From positions 248,001 through 312,000 of the forward strand of contig NZ_JANBVS010000002.1 in assembly GCF_024586915.1 (NCBI RefSeq): a DNA stretch of 64,000 nt, given 5' to 3'. Shown here piece by piece: positions 60,878 through 64,000 of this stretch (its first letter is position 1; each line of letters begins with the position of its first letter). Source of the DNA: Bradyrhizobium sp. SRS-191 (GTDB taxonomy: Bacteria > Pseudomonadota > Alphaproteobacteria > Rhizobiales > Xanthobacteraceae). The position numbers and the translations under genes were made by a program. The notes beneath the pieces are model-generated. The model saw nothing but the letters and a program-made list of their open reading frames with translations, was not told the DNA's origin and did no database searches.

Positions 60878-61840
60878 ATGACCAACCAAACCGGATTGAG
60901 CGGCCTCGTCGACCGCGCCGCCTTGGTGACGCCGCCCGTCGTGGCGCGGCGCGTGCGCGGCCTGTCCGAGCGCGCCATCGCCTGGCTGTTCATCACGCCG
61001 ACGATGTTGCTGCTGCTGGCGATCAACATCTTTCCGCTGATCTGGACCATCCGGCTGTCCTTCACCAATTATCGCGCCAACCGCCCCAACGCGGCGGTGC
61101 TCGATGTCGGCCTCGCCAACTACCAGTCGATCCTGACGGACCCGGACGTCTGGGCGGCGATGACCGTGACGGCGCGCTTCGTGTTCTGGAGCATCCTGAT
61201 CCAGACGATGCTCGGCTTCACCCTGGCCTGGTTGATCGACAAGAAGTTCCGTGGCCACGGGCTGTGGACCACCTTGATCCTGCTGCCGATGATGCTGTCA
61301 CCGGCGGTGGTCGGCAATTTCTGGACGTTCCTCTACCAGCCGCAGACCGGGCTGTTCAACTACGTCGTCTCGGCTGTCACCGGCGCGCCGGCGTCGTCGT
61401 TCCAGATGCTGGCGCAGGTGCCGCTGGCGCCATGGGCGATCGTGATCGTCGACACCTGGATGTGGACGCCTTACGTGATGCTGATCTGCCTCGCCGGCCT
61501 GCGCTCGATCCCGGACTACATCTATGAGGCGGCCGAGGTCGACCGGGCCTCGCCGTGGCGGCAGTTCTGGTCGATCACGCTGCCGATGGCGCTGCCGTTC
61601 ATCATGCTGGCGGTGCTGTTTCGCGGCATCGAGAACTTCAAGATGTTCGACATGGTCAACCTGCTGACCGGCGGCGGGCCAGGCTCGACCACGGAGGTTG
61701 CCTCGATCACCCTGAAGCGCGAGGCGTTCGAGAAGTGGCGCACCGGCTATTCCTCGGCCTTCGCGATCATCCTGTTCGTTACCGTGTTCGGCCTCGCCAA
61801 CATCTACGTCAAGGCGCTCAACCGGGTGAAAAGCCGATGA
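60878..61840 (+). CDS. ABC importer permease, MalF-like
   Basis: About 320 residues. First helix 'AIAWLFITPTMLLLLAINIF' (core WLFITPTMLLLLA), then 'TNYRANRPN', 'WTTLILLPMMLSPAVVGNFW' and the EAA loop 'IYEAAEVDRASPWRQFW'. Six membrane helices. A longer frame begins at 60773, but those 35 codons run through the perfect hairpin, so ATG 60878 (MTNQTG) is preferred. The stop overlaps the next permease gene by 4 bases. Confidence 0.88.
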   Translation: MTNQTGLSGLVDRAALVTPPVVARRVRGLSERAIAWLFITPTMLLLLAINIFPLIWTIRLSFTNYRANRPNAAVLDVGLANYQSILTDPDVWAAMTVTARFVFWSILIQTMLGFTLAWLIDKKFRGHGLWTTLILLPMMLSPAVVGNFWTFLYQPQTGLFNYVVSAVTGAPASSFQMLAQVPLAPWAIVIVDTWMWTPYVMLICLAGLRSIPDYIYEAAEVDRASPWRQFWSITLPMALPFIMLAVLFRGIENFKMFDMVNLLTGGGPGSTTEVASITLKREAFEKWRTGYSSAFAIILFVTVFGLANIYVKALNRVKSR

Positions 61841-62790
61841 CAGGCCTCGTATCAGCTCATTCCGTGGTCGATCCTTCGCCGCAGGTCAAGCGGATCGCAG
61901 CCTTCGTCGTGATCGGCTATGCGCTGATCACGCTGGTGCCGCTGCTGTGGATCGTGATGACAGGCTTCAAGTCGCCGTCGGACGCGATCGCCTATCCGCC
62001 GAAGATCGTGGCCGAGCCGACGGTGGAGGGCTATTGCAACCTGTTCACGACGCGGACGCGGCAGGCGCCCGAGTACATGGCCAAGCTCCCGCCGGCCGCG
62101 GGCATGTGCGACCGCATCTCGCGCGAGCGCAACATGGTGATCGCAGGTCCGTCGAACTACATCCCGCGCTACGTCAACTCGCTGGTGATCGCGTTTGGCT
62201 CCACGGCTCTCTCCATCGTGCTCGGGACGCTCGCAGCCTATGCGTTCTCGCGCTTCAAGGTGCCGCTCAAGGATGACCTGCTGTTCTTCATCCTGTCGAC
62301 GCGGATGATGCCCCCGATCGCCGTCGCGATCCCGATCTATCTCATGTATCGCGAGCTCGGACTGTCCGACACCAAGCTCGGCATGATCCTGCTCTATACA
62401 TCGGTCAACATCTCGCTCGCGGTCTGGCTGCTCAAGGGCTTCATGGACGAGATCCCGCGCGAGTACGAGGAGGCCGCGATGGTCGACGGCTACACCCGGC
62501 TGCAGGCGTTCTTCAAGGTGGTGCTGCCGCAGGCCACCACCGGCATCGTCGCCACCGCGATCTTCTGCCTGATCTTCGCCTGGAACGAATATGCCTTCGC
62601 GGTGCTTTTGACCTCCGGCACGGCGCAGACCGCGCCGCCCTTCATCCCGATCATCATCGGCGAGGGCGGCCAGGATTGGCCGGCGGTGGCGGCAGGCACG
62701 ACGCTGTTCCTGATCCCGATCGTCGTGTTCACCGTCGTGCTGCGAAAGCATCTGCTGCGCGGCATCACGTTCGGGGCGGTGCGCAAATGA
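61837..62790 (+). CDS. ABC importer permease, MalG-like
   Basis: 317 residues with six membrane helices. EAA loop 'EYEEAAMVDGYTRLQAF' near 210, and 'NEYAFAVLLTSG' near the end. A periplasmic insert of about 60 residues after the first helix contains two Cys (EGYCNLF and AGMCDRI), perhaps a disulphide. It partners the preceding permease. ATGA overlaps at both ends. Confidence 0.92.
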   Translation: MTGLVSAHSVVDPSPQVKRIAAFVVIGYALITLVPLLWIVMTGFKSPSDAIAYPPKIVAEPTVEGYCNLFTTRTRQAPEYMAKLPPAAGMCDRISRERNMVIAGPSNYIPRYVNSLVIAFGSTALSIVLGTLAAYAFSRFKVPLKDDLLFFILSTRMMPPIAVAIPIYLMYRELGLSDTKLGMILLYTSVNISLAVWLLKGFMDEIPREYEEAAMVDGYTRLQAFFKVVLPQATTGIVATAIFCLIFAWNEYAFAVLLTSGTAQTAPPFIPIIIGEGGQDWPAVAAGTTLFLIPIVVFTVVLRKHLLRGITFGAVRK

Positions 62791-63005
62791 GCGAAATCAT
62801 CCAAGGCAGCACGCCCGAGGTCGCGCCCACGCGCTGGCCGCGCGCGTTGCGGCGCGGCCCGATGGAGACGGTGGCGACCATCCTGATCGCAGCCGGCGTG
62901 CTAATGCTGCTGCAACCGTTCGCGCTGGTGCTCTACACCTATTCCTTCGTCACGACGCTGGCTGGCGTGGTGATGTTCACCATCGTCTCCAAGTTTCCGG
63001 ATTGA
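62787..63005 (+). CDS. small two-helix membrane protein of the ABC importer
   Basis: 72 residues with two hydrophobic segments (about 27-46 and 50-67) and a basic N-terminus 'RWPRALRRG'. It overlaps the MalG-like gene by 4 bases and ends 4 bases before the ATPase gene, so it is part of the operon. A small membrane gene at this place is seen in some rhizobial sugar importers. Function unknown; an accessory or stability subunit is plausible. Confidence 0.78.
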   Translation: MSEIIQGSTPEVAPTRWPRALRRGPMETVATILIAAGVLMLLQPFALVLYTYSFVTTLAGVVMFTIVSKFPD

Positions 63006-63009
63006 CGTC

Positions 63010-64000
63010 ATGGCCGAGATCCGGATCGAAAATCTCGAGAAGCAGTTCGGCGGCTTCGCAGCCGTGCGCGGCACCAGCTTCACCATTGCCGATGGGGAGT
63101 TTTTCTGCCTGCTCGGTCCCTCCGGCTGCGGCAAGACCACAACCTTGCGCATGATCGCAGGTCTGGAGTTGCCGACCTCCGGCTCAATCAGGCTCGGCGG
63201 CGAGGACGTCACCTTCCGCCGCGCGCGTGAGCGCGACATCGCGATGGTGTTCCAGCTGTTCGCGCTGTACCCGCACATGAATGTGCGCAACAACATCGCA
63301 TTCCCGCTGGTCTCGATGGGGATGCCGAAGGCCGAGATCAAGCGGCGCGTCGAGGATGCCGCGCGTATTCTGCGTATCGACCACCTGATCGATCGGCCGG
63401 TGAGCGGCTTGTCCAGCGGTGATCGCCAGCGCGTCGCGCTCGGACGCGCCATTGTCCGTGAACCGAAGGCGTTCCTCATGGACGAGCCGCTCGGCGCGCT
63501 CGACGCCGAGTTCCGGCACATCATGTGCGGCGAGCTGCGCGCCCTGCATGATCGGCTGAAGGCGACGACGGTGTTCGTGACCCACGACCAGCTCGAGGCG
63601 ATGTCGATGGCCGACAAGATCGCGGTGATGAATCGCGGCGTCGTCGAGCAACTGGGGACGCCGCAGGAGATCTACGACCGCCCGGCCTCGATGTTCGTCG
63701 CCGACTTCATCGGCTCCCCGGCGATGAACTTCATCCGTTTTGACGCAAGGCTCCCTGCAGGCGCGAGCCGCATTCGCATCGACGGCGCCGAGATCGGCGT
63801 GCCCGTGCTGCGCGAGGACGCCGACGGCAGCGCCCTGGTGCTCGGCGTGCGGCCTGAGCAGGTGACGCTGACGACCGAGGGCGGCCTGCGCGGCGAGGTG
63901 TTCGGTGCCGAATATCTCGGCACCACCCAGGTCGTCACCATTGTCACCGCGCATGGCATGGTGAAGGCGCGCATCCCGGCCGCCGTTCGGGTCGAGCGCG
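63010..64000 (+). CDS. ABC importer ATP-binding protein (MalK/UgpC type), 3' truncated by window end
   Basis: 330 codons are visible from ATG 63010 with no stop. Walker A 'GPSGCGKTTT', Q-loop 'MVFQLFALYPHMNV', signature 'LSSGDRQRVALGRA' (usual LSGGQQQR), Walker B 'AFLMDEPLGALDAE', and H-loop 'VTHDQLEAMSMAD'. The C-terminal OB-like (TOBE/MalK) domain starts around 235 with 'GSPAMNF' and 'LGVRPEQVTL'. It powers the importer. The Gly-Gly of the signature is Ser-Gly followed by Asp, a small change that may still work. Confidence 0.92.
   Translation, partial: MAEIRIENLEKQFGGFAAVRGTSFTIADGEFFCLLGPSGCGKTTTLRMIAGLELPTSGSIRLGGEDVTFRRARERDIAMVFQLFALYPHMNVRNNIAFPLVSMGMPKAEIKRRVEDAARILRIDHLIDRPVSGLSSGDRQRVALGRAIVREPKAFLMDEPLGALDAEFRHIMCGELRALHDRLKATTVFVTHDQLEAMSMADKIAVMNRGVVEQLGTPQEIYDRPASMFVADFIGSPAMNFIRFDARLPAGASRIRIDGAEIGVPVLREDADGSALVLGVRPEQVTLTTEGGLRGEVFGAEYLGTTQVVTIVTAHGMVKARIPAAVRVER

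Noticed and set aside
1..64000. CRISPR arrays, tRNA or rRNA genes, intact transposases or phage genes
   Set aside because: No regularly spaced repeats, no cloverleaf-like or rRNA sequence, and no transposase or integrase motif were recognised on either strand.

Overview
The window is high-GC DNA from an alphaproteobacterium. It is most likely a Bradyrhizobium, perhaps of the photosynthetic clade. The reasons are the protein flavour of the housekeeping genes, an ExbB/ExbD/TonB set behind a PKHD-type hydroxylase, a DUF3828 protein, an ATP12 chaperone, and several rhizobial-style intergenic palindromes. The genus call is inference from family flavour; no rRNA or tRNA gene is visible.

Layout. 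1-3.3 kb: end of a 2OG-Fe(II) hydroxylase and a TonB energising operon. 3.3-18 kb: ordinary genes (M50 protease, GFA protein, quinone oxidoreductase with a divergent HxlR regulator, HtrA protease, RarA, esterase, RluA-type pseudouridine synthase, ATP12, a FliK/FhlB-like pair, a class D beta-lactamase and a dienelactone-hydrolase-like protein), with dispersed palindromes between them. 18.2-20 kb: an orphan gene and a gene-poor stretch. 20-24.3 kb: an RND efflux adaptor and pump. 24.5-25.4 kb: a formyltransferase-family gene.

25.4-58.05 kb: a 14-gene, single-strand (minus) NRPS/PKS operon. Ten of its 13 junctions are 4-bp stop/start overlaps. It encodes an MFS exporter, two PKS modules (both KS-AT-KR-ACP), a C-A-PCP (proline-like code), a C-A-PCP-TE (phenylalanine-like code), a patatin, a type II thioesterase, an ArsA-like ATPase, two small helical proteins that share a motif, an A-PCP loading protein, a bimodular NRPS (TubC-C-A-PCP-C-A(nMT)-PCP) with two isoleucine/valine-like codes, and two methyltransferases. 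A divergent phosphopantetheinyl transferase (58.5 kb) can activate the seven carrier proteins.

Read as one assembly line (A-PCP, bimodule, PKS, Pro module, PKS, Phe module with TE), the predicted backbone is aliphatic aa - Val/Ile - N-Me-Val/Ile - beta-hydroxy ketide - Pro - beta-hydroxy ketide - Phe acid. There are no epimerase domains, and two free methyltransferases could make two O-methyl groups. This is the unit order of the dolastatin 10/symplostatin/auristatin peptides (Dov-Val-Dil-Dap-Doe), and is the most exciting reading of the window.

59.2-64 kb: a carbohydrate-type ABC importer (binding protein, two permeases, a 72-aa membrane protein, and an ATPase cut by the window end) behind a clear promoter with overlapping inverted repeats.
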